Assembly: GCA_016208315.1 (NCBI GenBank)
Contig: JACQYF010000001.1
Coordinates: 1 to 64,000, forward strand
Reading direction: 5' to 3'
Length of the DNA stretch: 64,000 nt
Origin: Chloroflexota bacterium
GTDB taxonomy: Bacteria > Chloroflexota > Anaerolineae > UBA4142
This document shows, one piece after another, positions 55,873 to 63,816 of this stretch (its first letter is position 1; every line of letters begins with the position of its first letter). The notes beneath the pieces are model-generated. The model saw only the letters and a list, made by a program, of their open reading frames with translations. It was not told where the DNA came from and did not search any database. The translations under genes and the position numbers were made by a program.

Positions 55873-58358
55873 TGCAGACGAATTTTCCAACGCAAGCGCG
55901 CGTCGTAGTCATTGGCGGCGGGGTCGGTGGGTGCAGCATCGCGTACCATCTCGCGCAGATGGGCTGGCGCGATGTGGTCGTGCTTGAACGCAGCGAACTG
56001 ACCAGCGGCTCGACCTTTCACTCGGCGGGTCTGGTCGGGCAATTGCGCTCCGACGTGAACCTCACCAAGATGATTCGCTACAGCGTTGACCTGTATCGCA
56101 AACTGAAAGTCGAGACCGAATACGATCCGAATTGGCGCGAGGTCGGCAGTCTGCGGCTCGCGTCGTCGCCCGAGCGATTGGAAGAACTGAAACGCCAGGT
56201 TGCGCTCTCGCGCTCGTTCGGCCTGCCGCTCGAACTCATCAGTACGGAAGACGCGCTGAAACTTTTTCCGATCATGAACCCCGAGGGCGTCCTCGGCGCG
56301 GTCTATCTGCCAACCGACGGCATGGTGGATCCGAGCGGCTTGACGTACGCGCTCGCCGCCGGCGCGAAAAAGAACGGCGTCCGGTTTCTCACGACGACCC
56401 GCGTGCAATCCATCGCGCAGAAAAACGGACGCGTCAGCGCGGTCGTCGCCGATCGCGGGACGATACAGACCGAAATCGTCGTCAACGCGGCGGGGCAGTG
56501 GGCGGGCGAAATCGGCGCGATGGTCGGCCTGTCGCTGCCGGTCACGCCGATGGCGCACTTGTACCTTATCACGCGCCCGATCCCCGGTGTGCCCAAGAAT
56601 CTGCCGACGATGCGCGATCCCGATCACCTCGTCTATTGGCGCGAGGAAGTGGGCGGGCTGATCGCGGGCGGCTACGAGCGCCAGCCCGCGCCGTGGGCCC
56701 TCGACGGCATTCCGCAGGATTTCAACAACCAACTGCTGCTGCCCGATTGGGACCGCTTTCAGCCGTTGATGGAGAATCTCATCAAGCGCACGCCGATCAT
56801 CGAGCACGCGCAGGTGAACATGCTGTTGAACGGTCCCGAAGGATTCACGCCCGACGCGGAATTTTTGCTCGGCCCGACGGTCGTGAAAGGGTTCTGGGTC
56901 GCGGCGGCGTTCTGCGCGCACGGCCTCGCCAGCGCGGGCGGCATCGGCAAGGCGATGGCGGAATGGATCGTCGAGGGGCATCCCGAATGGAATTTGTGGC
57001 GGCTCGACCTGCGCCGCTTTGGCAACAATTACGCGAGCCAACGCTACACGGTCGCGCGCACGATCGAAACGTACAGCAAGTATTATGACATTCACTATCC
57101 AAACGAAGAGCGCGAGACGATGCGCCCGCTGCGCCTCTCGCCCGCGTATTATCGCCTGAAAGAATTGGGCGCGATCTTTGGCGAAAAAACGGGCTGGGAA
57201 CGACCGAATTGGTTTGAGGCAAATTGGAAGTTGGAAGTTGGAAGTTCGAAGTTAGAACTACAACCAACTTCCAACTTCCAACTGCCAACTGCCAACTTTT
57301 ATCAGCCGAAAGGTTGGGCGCGCCACAACTGGTCGCCTGCCATTGAAGCGGAACATATCGGCACGCGGGAACGCGCGGGGTTGTTCGACGAAACGTCGTT
57401 CAGCAAGTTCGAGGTGCGCGGTCCCGGCGCGCTCGCCGCGCTCCAATATCTCTGCGATAACGATGTGGACAAATCCGTCGGCTCGGTCGTTTACTCGCAG
57501 ATGCTCAACCCGCGCGGCGGAATCGAATGCGACTTTACCGTCACGCGGCTCGCCGAGGATCGCTTCCGCATCATCACTGGCACGGCGTTCGGCGAGCACG
57601 ACCGCTCGTGGATTCGGCTCAACATGCCGGATGATACGGTCGTGATCGAAGATGTCACGTCGCAGTACGCGTGTATTGGAATGTGGGGGCCGCACGCGCG
57701 GGCGATCTTGCAGCGCGTGACGAAAGCCGACGTGTCGAACGCGGCGTTCCCGTACATGACCGCGCAAAACATCGCCGTGGGCGACGTGACAACGCTCGCG
57801 GTACGCGTGACATATGTTGGCGAACTCGGCTGGGAGTTTTATTGCCCGATGGAGTACGGGCAGCGATTGTGGGATGCGTTGTGGGGCGCGGGCCAAGCCG
57901 ACGGCATCATCGCGGCGGGCTATCGCGCGATTGATTCACTGCGGCTGGAAAAGGGCTATCGCTATTGGAGCGCGGACATCAGCCCGGACTATACACCCTA
58001 CGAAGCCGGCATGGGATTCGCGGTCAAGTTGGAAAAGGGAAGCTTTATCGGACGTGACGCGCTCGTCAAGCAAAAAGCGCAAGGCATCAAACGCAAATTG
58101 TGTTGTCTCACGCTCGCCGACCCCGCGACCCTCGCGCTCGGCAACGAGCCGGTGCGGTGCGACGATAAGGTCGTGGGTTGGATCACGTCCGGCGGTTACG
58201 GCTATTCCGTCCGCAAAAGCATCGCGTACGCGTATCTGCCGATGGAGCACGCGGCGGTCGGCAGTGCGCTCGACGTGGAGATTTTCGGCGAGCGCATCCC
58301 CGCGACGGTTGAACGCGAGCCGCTGTGGGATCCAAAGGGCCAGAGGATCAAAGAGTAA
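55872..58358 (+). CDS. FAD-dependent oxidoreductase/GcvT fusion (dimethylglycine or sarcosine dehydrogenase-like) with repeat insertion
   Basis: 828 residues. The N-terminal flavoprotein has the dinucleotide site VVVIGGGVGGCSIAYHLAQM and TSGSTFHSAGLVGQLRS, whose H50 matches the covalent flavin-binding His of dimethylglycine dehydrogenases. The C-terminal half (about 480-828) is a GcvT-like aminomethyltransferase/tetrahydrofolate domain (RAGLFDETSFSKFEVRGPGA, CIGMWGPHARAILQRV). It probably demethylates N-methylated amines, passing C1 units to folate. Residues about 451-476 (WKLEVGSSKLELQPTSNF) are a translated palindrome at the domain junction. ATG 55872 overlaps the previous stop. Confidence 0.92.
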   Translation: MQTNFPTQARVVVIGGGVGGCSIAYHLAQMGWRDVVVLERSELTSGSTFHSAGLVGQLRSDVNLTKMIRYSVDLYRKLKVETEYDPNWREVGSLRLASSPERLEELKRQVALSRSFGLPLELISTEDALKLFPIMNPEGVLGAVYLPTDGMVDPSGLTYALAAGAKKNGVRFLTTTRVQSIAQKNGRVSAVVADRGTIQTEIVVNAAGQWAGEIGAMVGLSLPVTPMAHLYLITRPIPGVPKNLPTMRDPDHLVYWREEVGGLIAGGYERQPAPWALDGIPQDFNNQLLLPDWDRFQPLMENLIKRTPIIEHAQVNMLLNGPEGFTPDAEFLLGPTVVKGFWVAAAFCAHGLASAGGIGKAMAEWIVEGHPEWNLWRLDLRRFGNNYASQRYTVARTIETYSKYYDIHYPNEERETMRPLRLSPAYYRLKELGAIFGEKTGWERPNWFEANWKLEVGSSKLELQPTSNFQLPTANFYQPKGWARHNWSPAIEAEHIGTRERAGLFDETSFSKFEVRGPGALAALQYLCDNDVDKSVGSVVYSQMLNPRGGIECDFTVTRLAEDRFRIITGTAFGEHDRSWIRLNMPDDTVVIEDVTSQYACIGMWGPHARAILQRVTKADVSNAAFPYMTAQNIAVGDVTTLAVRVTYVGELGWEFYCPMEYGQRLWDALWGAGQADGIIAAGYRAIDSLRLEKGYRYWSADISPDYTPYEAGMGFAVKLEKGSFIGRDALVKQKAQGIKRKLCCLTLADPATLALGNEPVRCDDKVVGWITSGGYGYSVRKSIAYAYLPMEHAAVGSALDVEIFGERIPATVEREPLWDPKGQRIKE
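57222..57298. repeat. In-frame GGAAGTTGGAAGTT palindrome inside the flavoprotein gene
   Basis: Left arm: GGAAGTTGGAAGTTGGAAGT then TCGAAGTTAGAACTAC; right arm: CAACTTCCAACTTCCAACTG and CCAACTGCCAACTT. Same tandem-word design as the intergenic palindromes, but open in the coding frame. Confidence 0.95.
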
Positions 58359-58360
58359 TT

Positions 58361-58663
58361 ATGAAAACACTTGAACTAGAACAAACATCGCCTTCGTTTC
58401 GGAAAGCGGCTCGGCTTAAGCGGGGCGACGTACTTGTACTTACCGAAAAAGGCAAACCGGTAATGGCTGTTGTGAGAGTTGAGGACGAATTTGCTCTGGA
58501 AGCACGCGCGCTGAGCGAAAATAAAGAGTTCATGGATTACCTAGACGGGATCGCGGAACGAATGAAACAAGGCGGAACGGCAACACTAGATCAGGTGTCT
58601 GCCCGTTTCGGCATGACACCCGAGCCAGACAAACGCCAACGCACGCGAAAGAAATCAGCATGA
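58361..58663 (+). CDS. Phd/YefM-like antitoxin-type protein
   Basis: 100 residues from ATG 58361. The N-terminal half (TLELEQTSPSFRKAARLKRG then VLVLTEKGKPVMAVVRVED) matches Phd/YefM antitoxin folds, in which VLTxxGKPVAVVV is the hallmark. The C-terminus is charged. No toxin gene follows: the HAD gene starts inside its stop (ATGA). It may be an orphan or have been recruited for regulation of this cluster. Confidence 0.65.
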   Translation: MKTLELEQTSPSFRKAARLKRGDVLVLTEKGKPVMAVVRVEDEFALEARALSENKEFMDYLDGIAERMKQGGTATLDQVSARFGMTPEPDKRQRTRKKSA

Positions 58664-59406
58664 TTCAAGCGGTAACCTTCGACTTTTGGGACACGCTCGT
58701 CGCCGACGATTCGGACGAGCCGCGGCGTAAGGCGCTGGGCCTGCCGACCAAAGCCCAGGCGCGCCTGCAACTGCTCGTGGACGAAATTACCAATTACCAT
58801 TCCCAGATTACACCTGAGCAAATCTCGGCGGCATTTGCTCACGCCAACGACCGCTTTCGCCATTTCTGGAAGAACGAACATCACACGCCCAGCGTCGCCG
58901 CGCGGCTGCAAGTGGTCTATGATTTCTTGAAAATTCCGCTCACGCCGCGATTCTCGGAAATCGTCCGCCAAGTCGAGGACATGGAAGTGATGATTCCGCC
59001 GACCTTTGTGCCGGGCGCGCGCGATGTGCTCGCCGAGTTGTCCCAGCACTACGCGCTCGGCATCGTCTCCGATACGATTCACACTTCGGGGCGCGGGATT
59101 CGGACTCTGCTGGAATCCCAAGGCGTCCTCGAATATTTCCGCGCGTTCATCTTTTCCGACGAAGCCGGCGCGAGCAAGCCCAAGCCGATTGTCTTTGAAC
59201 GCGCCGCGGCCGAGTTGGGCGTGCCGCTCGCGCAAATCGTTCACGTCGGCGACCGCGAGAGCAATGACGTGGATGGCCCCTTCGCGGTCGGCATGAAGGC
59301 GATCCTCTTTACCGGCGTGGTTGACCGCGGCAGCGCCAACACGCGGGCGAACGCGATTTGCCGCGAGTTCGTCAAGTTGCCCGATGTCATCCAGCAACTC
59401 GATTGA
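58660..59406 (+). CDS. HAD-superfamily hydrolase (haloacid dehalogenase-like)
   Basis: 248 residues. Motif I TFDFWDTLV (nucleophile Asp; the second Asp of DxD is Trp, as in the known FDFW-type subfamily), motif II GIVSDTIHTSGRG, motif III Lys in GASKPKPIVFE, motif IV HVGDRESNDVDGPFAVGMK. Helical cap between motifs I and II. Likely a phosphatase. It overlaps both neighbours. Confidence 0.88.
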   Translation: MIQAVTFDFWDTLVADDSDEPRRKALGLPTKAQARLQLLVDEITNYHSQITPEQISAAFAHANDRFRHFWKNEHHTPSVAARLQVVYDFLKIPLTPRFSEIVRQVEDMEVMIPPTFVPGARDVLAELSQHYALGIVSDTIHTSGRGIRTLLESQGVLEYFRAFIFSDEAGASKPKPIVFERAAAELGVPLAQIVHVGDRESNDVDGPFAVGMKAILFTGVVDRGSANTRANAICREFVKLPDVIQQLD

Positions 59407-60649
59407 CGCCATCGCCGCGCGTTTTGAATCCTGCTTCCGCGAAAGTCTTGGCCCCATTCGCAAAGTGGGCCGCGAGGCCGAGTTCCCCGTCGTCACCGCA
59501 GACGGCCGCGCCGGCGACGCAAATCTGCTCTGGGAACCGCTGCTGGCCGAGCACGGATTCAAACCCTACTACGACGATCCCCAGACGCGCACGCTCCTCG
59601 TCGGCGTCGAACGCGACAAGTTGAACATTGCGGCAGAAGTTGGGCGCGGCACGATTGAATTGTCGCTCGGTCCGTACGACGATCTCTGGCAGCTCCAAGC
59701 CGCGTTCGATCAAGCCGTGTCGCCGGTCGCGCGCGTCGCCGAATCGCGGGGCATGTACCTGCTCGGCTTCGGCATCCAGCCCCGCACGCGGCCGTCGCCC
59801 GCGCTGATGACGCCGCGCCCGCGCTATCAAGCGCTCTACCGCGCGATCGGCGCGCCGTGGCTGCAATTGACGACGACCGCCGCGGATCAGACGCACGTGG
59901 ACATTTGTCGCGCGGAACTGCTCGACGCGGACAACTGGCTGAATCTCCTCTCCGCGCCCCTTATCGCATTGTGCGCGAATTCGTCGGTGTATTCGGGACG
60001 CGTGGGCAGGTTTGTGTCTGGAAGAGAAGGAACACTAAGAAACTTGGGCGAAATCCGGTACGGCATGACGCCGCGGCGATTCAAGTCGGTCGCAGAGTTC
60101 ATTGGTTACTTGTGCGACTATACCTGTTTCGTCCTGCCGACCCCGAACGGCTTTAAACAAATCAATCGTCCATTCGTTAATTCGTTGCCGTCCTATTCGT
60201 TTGACGATTTTCTTTTCCACGAGCACTATATTTGGAATTCGGCGCGGGCGCGCGTGCAGAACTCGACCATCGAGGTGCGGCCCGCCTGCCAACAGCCGCC
60301 CGGCGAATCGTTCGCCGCGAATGCGCTCATTGTCGGTTGGGTGGAATCGCTTCCGCAAATCGCCGGGTATTTCGACGACGCGCTCGGCCCCGATCCCTGG
60401 CCCGCGATGCTTGCCTATCGCCGCGCGGTGGTTCGAGAGGGACTGGTGGCGAAAGAGCCGCGCGCGGGACTCGTTCGCAAGCTGGTTGAAATCGCGCAGG
60501 CCGGCTTGGCGCGGCGCGGCCGTGGCGAGGGGCGATTGCTCGCGCCGATTTGGGAACGGCTGGAAACGCGTACCTCGCCGGGAATGCGCGCGCGGGCGAT
60601 TGTGGCGCGGCACGGTGTTGGCGCGCTGGTCCAGTATGTCAAGATGTGA
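59384..60649 (+). CDS. GCS2-type glutamate-cysteine ligase-like carboxylate-amine ligase
   Basis: 421 residues from ATG 59384, overlapping the HAD gene by 23 nt. KVGREAEFPVVTADGRAGDA (Glu-binding GxExE-like), ELSLGPYDDLWQLQAAFDQA, TTAADQTHVDICRAELLD, HEHYIWNSARARVQNSTIEV and RPACQQPPGES match the GCS2/EgtA family, which joins an amine to the gamma-carboxyl of glutamate using ATP. It could make a gamma-glutamyl derivative in this cluster, but the acceptor amine is not known. No clear ribosome site; translation is probably coupled. Confidence 0.85.
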   Translation: MSSSNSIDAIAARFESCFRESLGPIRKVGREAEFPVVTADGRAGDANLLWEPLLAEHGFKPYYDDPQTRTLLVGVERDKLNIAAEVGRGTIELSLGPYDDLWQLQAAFDQAVSPVARVAESRGMYLLGFGIQPRTRPSPALMTPRPRYQALYRAIGAPWLQLTTTAADQTHVDICRAELLDADNWLNLLSAPLIALCANSSVYSGRVGRFVSGREGTLRNLGEIRYGMTPRRFKSVAEFIGYLCDYTCFVLPTPNGFKQINRPFVNSLPSYSFDDFLFHEHYIWNSARARVQNSTIEVRPACQQPPGESFAANALIVGWVESLPQIAGYFDDALGPDPWPAMLAYRRAVVREGLVAKEPRAGLVRKLVEIAQAGLARRGRGEGRLLAPIWERLETRTSPGMRARAIVARHGVGALVQYVKM

Positions 60650-60712
60650 TCCGCGAATCTCCGCGAATCTTCACTAATCTTTCCTTTCGCGGAGATTCGC
60701 GAGATTAGCGGA
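60650..60712. repeat. Palindrome of CCGCGAATCT / AGATTCGCG words
   Basis: GATCCGCGAATCT, CCGCGAATCT and CACTAATCT on the left; CGCGGAGATTCGCGAGATTAG on the right. It starts at the GCS2 stop codon. Confidence 0.75.
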
Positions 60713-60726
60713 AGAGGGTTTTTCTT

Positions 60727-61785
60727 GTGCTCGAATTCGATATGCTCATTTTCGATATTGACGGTGTGCTGATTGACGTTTCGGAATCGTACCGCGACGT
60801 GATCCGGCAGACGACGCAGCTTTACCTCGAAGCCGCGATGGGCCTCTCGCCGTTTGCGGGCGAACTGGTCTCGCGTGAAGATGTCGCCGCGTTCAAACTT
60901 GCAGGCGGATTCAACAACGATTGGGATTTGACGACCGGCATATTGAAACATTTCATTGCGAACCTTGAAGGCGGCATTCCCGCGCCCGCCGCCAATTCGC
61001 AGTTACCCAAGACCCCAGCGGAGATTTTGGCGTATCTGCGGCAAGCGGCCGCGGGCGTCAGCACGACGGTCGAGCAGCTTGCGCGGCGCAAGGATATTGC
61101 CGCGTTTGCGCGCGCCGTGGGTCAAGCCGGCGGCGGGCTGGCCGCGGTCTGGACGATTCTTGGTGAGCGCGGCGATCACTTGCTCTTTGCGAAAGGCGAA
61201 CTGCGCGGCCCAAACTTGGTCAAGCGAATTTTTGAAGAGGTGTATCTCGGCGAAGCGTTGTTTGCCAAAGAATACGGCGAGCCGCCGCTCGTGTACCACG
61301 GCGCGGGTCTCATCCGCCGCGAGCGATTGATTGCGAGTCCCGCGGCGCTCGAGTCGCTGAGCAAACGCGTGGGGCTGGGTATCGCCACGGGGCGGCCGCG
61401 CAGCCAGGCCGTCTACGCGCTGGAAACGGCGGGCATCTTGGGATACTTTCGCTCGCTCGTGACGCACGAGGATATGGTCGCCGAAGAGGGGCGGACCGGG
61501 CAAAGCGCGGGCAAGCCGCATCCGTTCACGTTGTGCGAGGCGGTTCGGCGCATCGCCGCCGAACGCGTGCGCGCCGCCTATGTCGGCGATACGCTAGACG
61601 ACGTGCGCGCGGCGAATGCGGCGAAAGCGGAAATGAATTTTGTGTCTATCGGCTGCCTGGCGCCGGCAAGCGACAAAGACGCGATGCGGAGAGAGTTTGA
61701 GCGGGTGGGAGCGGATGTGATCGTGAACCACCCGGATGAGTTACTAGACCTCACAGGTTTCCTCGGCTCCGACGGAGCCGCATAA
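60727..61785 (+). CDS. HAD-superfamily protein with large insertion (HAD-SF-IA-hyp1-like)
   Basis: 352 residues from GTG 60727. Motif I LIFDIDGVLIDVSESYRDVI, a long helical cap (about 40-185), motif II GIATGRPRSQAVYALE, motif III GKPHPF and motif IV AAYVGDTLDDVRAANAAKA. The long cap with FKLAGGFNNDWDL resembles the HAD-SF-IA-hyp1 subgroup of cyanobacteria and archaea. The C-terminus LTGFLGSDGAA is encoded by a palindrome. Probable small-molecule phosphatase of the cluster. Confidence 0.85.
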   Translation: MLEFDMLIFDIDGVLIDVSESYRDVIRQTTQLYLEAAMGLSPFAGELVSREDVAAFKLAGGFNNDWDLTTGILKHFIANLEGGIPAPAANSQLPKTPAEILAYLRQAAAGVSTTVEQLARRKDIAAFARAVGQAGGGLAAVWTILGERGDHLLFAKGELRGPNLVKRIFEEVYLGEALFAKEYGEPPLVYHGAGLIRRERLIASPAALESLSKRVGLGIATGRPRSQAVYALETAGILGYFRSLVTHEDMVAEEGRTGQSAGKPHPFTLCEAVRRIAAERVRAAYVGDTLDDVRAANAAKAEMNFVSIGCLAPASDKDAMRREFERVGADVIVNHPDELLDLTGFLGSDGAA

Positions 61786-61797
61786 CCTGTGAGGTCT
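61744..61797. repeat. Palindrome spanning the 3' end of the HAD gene
   Basis: AGACCTCACAGGTT and AACCTGTGAGGTCT arms enclose CGGCTCCGACGGAGCCG. The left arm and loop code for the last residues and the right arm contains the TAA stop. It lies between convergent genes and could terminate both. Confidence 0.85.
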
Positions 61798-61800
61798 TTG

Positions 61801-62936
61801 TCATGCCGACGTGCGCAGCACGAGTACCGCCTCGGCGGAGAAGTTGATTTGAATCTTGTCGCCGAGTTTGGGTAGTTCGAGGAACGGGTTGTTGAAGGTA
61901 TCCATGTAAAACACGTTGTCGCCCGTACGCACTTGAATACGGACAATCGAGCCGAGGAACGTGATGGTTTCGACCGTCACTTGGAGCATGTTGGCCTTTT
62001 GGCTTTCGCCGTACATGCTGATCCGCTCAGGCCGAATCGAAATCGAAACGTGCTCTCCGACGGTCGCGCCGTCCAGATTGTGCGACGTCGTGATCTCTTG
62101 GTTATTCACGGCGAGACAGCCGCGCGGCGCGTCGCGTACCTCGGCGGCCAGCGTGTTGAGCGTGCCGACAAAGTGCGCGACAAATTCCGTCTGCGGGAAA
62201 TTGTAGATCTCGAACGGCGTTCCCACTTGCTCGATGCGCCCATCGTTCATCACGACCACGCGGTCGGAGAGTGAGAGCGCTTCTTCTTGATCGTGCGTGA
62301 CGTAAATCGTCGTGATGCCGAGTTGGCGCTGGATCGCGCGGATTTCGTTGCGGAGTGAGACGCGAATTTTCGCGTCGAGCGCCGAGAGGGGTTCGTCGAG
62401 TAGGAGCACTTGCGGCTGGAACGCAAGGGCGCGCGCGAGCGCATGTGGATGAGCGCGAGCATGTCCGACACGCGCTTTGAGTCTGCGCTGCCTAGCTTCG
62501 GCGGTCGAATCAAGTCAATCAGGAATAGGACGAATCTGACAGAAAAGCGGATAATAGGCCGCAGCAGCATCGTCATCAGCTTGCCCGGCAAGCCGCGGTC
62601 AAACGCTTGGGAGCGGGCTTGTTGCTGTCTGACGCGCAGACCGAACGCGATATTTTCTGCGACCGTCATGTTCGGGAATAGCGCGTACGATTGAAAGACC
62701 ATGCCGGTATTGCGCTTTTGCGGGGGATGGTACGTAATGTCCCTGCCGTTGATCGAGATGCTCCCCGTCGTCGGGAACTCGAACCCGGCGATCATGCGCA
62801 GCGTGGTGGTCTTGCCGCAGCCGCTCGGACCCAAAAAAGAAACAAACTCGCCTCGCTCGACTTGCAAGTTGAACGCCTTGACCGCTTCCACCTGTCCAAA
62901 TTTCTTGTTGACGTCATTCAATTCGAGAAAAGCCAT
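61801..62936 (-). pseudogene. ABC transporter ATPase (PotA-like), frameshifted with loss of the signature motif
   Basis: From ATG 62936 the first frame has Walker A FLGPSGCGKTTTLRMIAGF and Q-loop GMVFQSYALFPNMTVAENIA, then about 45 unusual residues (DRGLPGKLMTMLLRPIIRFS, then VLFLIDLIRPPKL) and MLALIHM. The second frame resumes as ALARALAFQPQVLLLDEPLS with the switch IYVTHDQEEAL and a TOBE domain to 61801. The segment that should hold the LSGGQQQRV signature and the frame are lost at about 62440-62450. Real inactivation or assembly error. It belongs with two permease genes upstream, as a spermidine/putrescine- or iron-type importer. Confidence 0.82.
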
Positions 62937-62954
62937 GCCTACTCCAGTAGAGGA

Positions 62955-63021
62955 GTAGTCAGTAGCCAGTAGCCAGACAGAAATTCATCTGACTACTGAC
63001 GACTGGCTACTGATTTCTGAT
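62955..63021. repeat. Palindrome of CAGTAGCCAGTAGCCAG words
   Basis: GTCAGTAGCCAGTAGCCAG on the left, CTGACTACTGACGACTGGCT on the right. It occupies the gap between permease and ATPase genes and ends at the permease stop codon. Confidence 0.8.
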
Positions 63022-63816
63022 CTAGTGTGTGCCGCCCACTTGCGTCTGCCCCGGCACGCCGCGGCCGATGAACTGGATGATGCCGATCGAGCCCCAGGTC
63101 AGCGCGAGACTCATGATGGTTAGCGCCGTGGACTGGTAAGGCCGCGTCTGGCCGAGATTCGCCAGGTAGGGTCCGAACGCCGGTCGCGCCAAGAACGTGG
63201 CGAGCGTAAACTCGCCGATCACGATGGCGAACGTCAAAAACGCGCCGCTCAAGATCGCCACGCGCAGGTTCGGCAAGATCACGCGGAACAGAACCGTGGC
63301 CCAACCCGCGCCCAGACTCTCCGCCGCTTCGGTCAGCGTCCGGATGTCAATCGAGCGGAGACCCGTATCCACCGCGCGGTACATATACGGCAGAGAAAGC
63401 GCGACATAGCCCGCGATGAGGAGCGCGTTCGTGCCCAGATCGGTTTCCATGAGCGACAGCGGCGGGCGGCTATAGATGCGAATAAAACCGAACACCAGGA
63501 CGATCGCGGGAACGACAAACGTCAAGAGGGTAATGAACTCGACGACGGGACGCAACTGCGGCAATTTGAGATGGACCCAGTACGCGGTCGGCACCACCAA
63601 CAAGATGCTGACGACGATCGTCCACACGGCCATCGTCAATGAAAAGCTAAAAGTGCTGGCAAAGCGCGGGCTGGCCAAGACCTCTTGGTAGGCGACCAGA
63701 CTCAATTGGTCTTTGACCGCGCGCAGCGAAAAATCCAGCGTCCCGATGAGGGGCACAAAGAAATAGAGCACTCCGAGCAGTATCAAGAACCAGCTCAACA
63801 GATTTGACTTTTTCAT
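63022..63816 (-). CDS. ABC transporter permease (PotC-like)
   Basis: 264 residues from ATG 63816, overlapping the upstream permease stop (ATGA). Six helices, with SFSLTMAVWTIVVSILLVVP and the EAA motif EAAESLGAGWATVLFRVILP. Most like the second permease of spermidine/putrescine (PotBCAD) and Fe(III) importers. The final residues QVGGTH are hydrophilic. Confidence 0.88.
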   Translation of the reverse strand: MKKSNLLSWFLILLGVLYFFVPLIGTLDFSLRAVKDQLSLVAYQEVLASPRFASTFSFSLTMAVWTIVVSILLVVPTAYWVHLKLPQLRPVVEFITLLTFVVPAIVLVFGFIRIYSRPPLSLMETDLGTNALLIAGYVALSLPYMYRAVDTGLRSIDIRTLTEAAESLGAGWATVLFRVILPNLRVAILSGAFLTFAIVIGEFTLATFLARPAFGPYLANLGQTRPYQSTALTIMSLALTWGSIGIIQFIGRGVPGQTQVGGTH

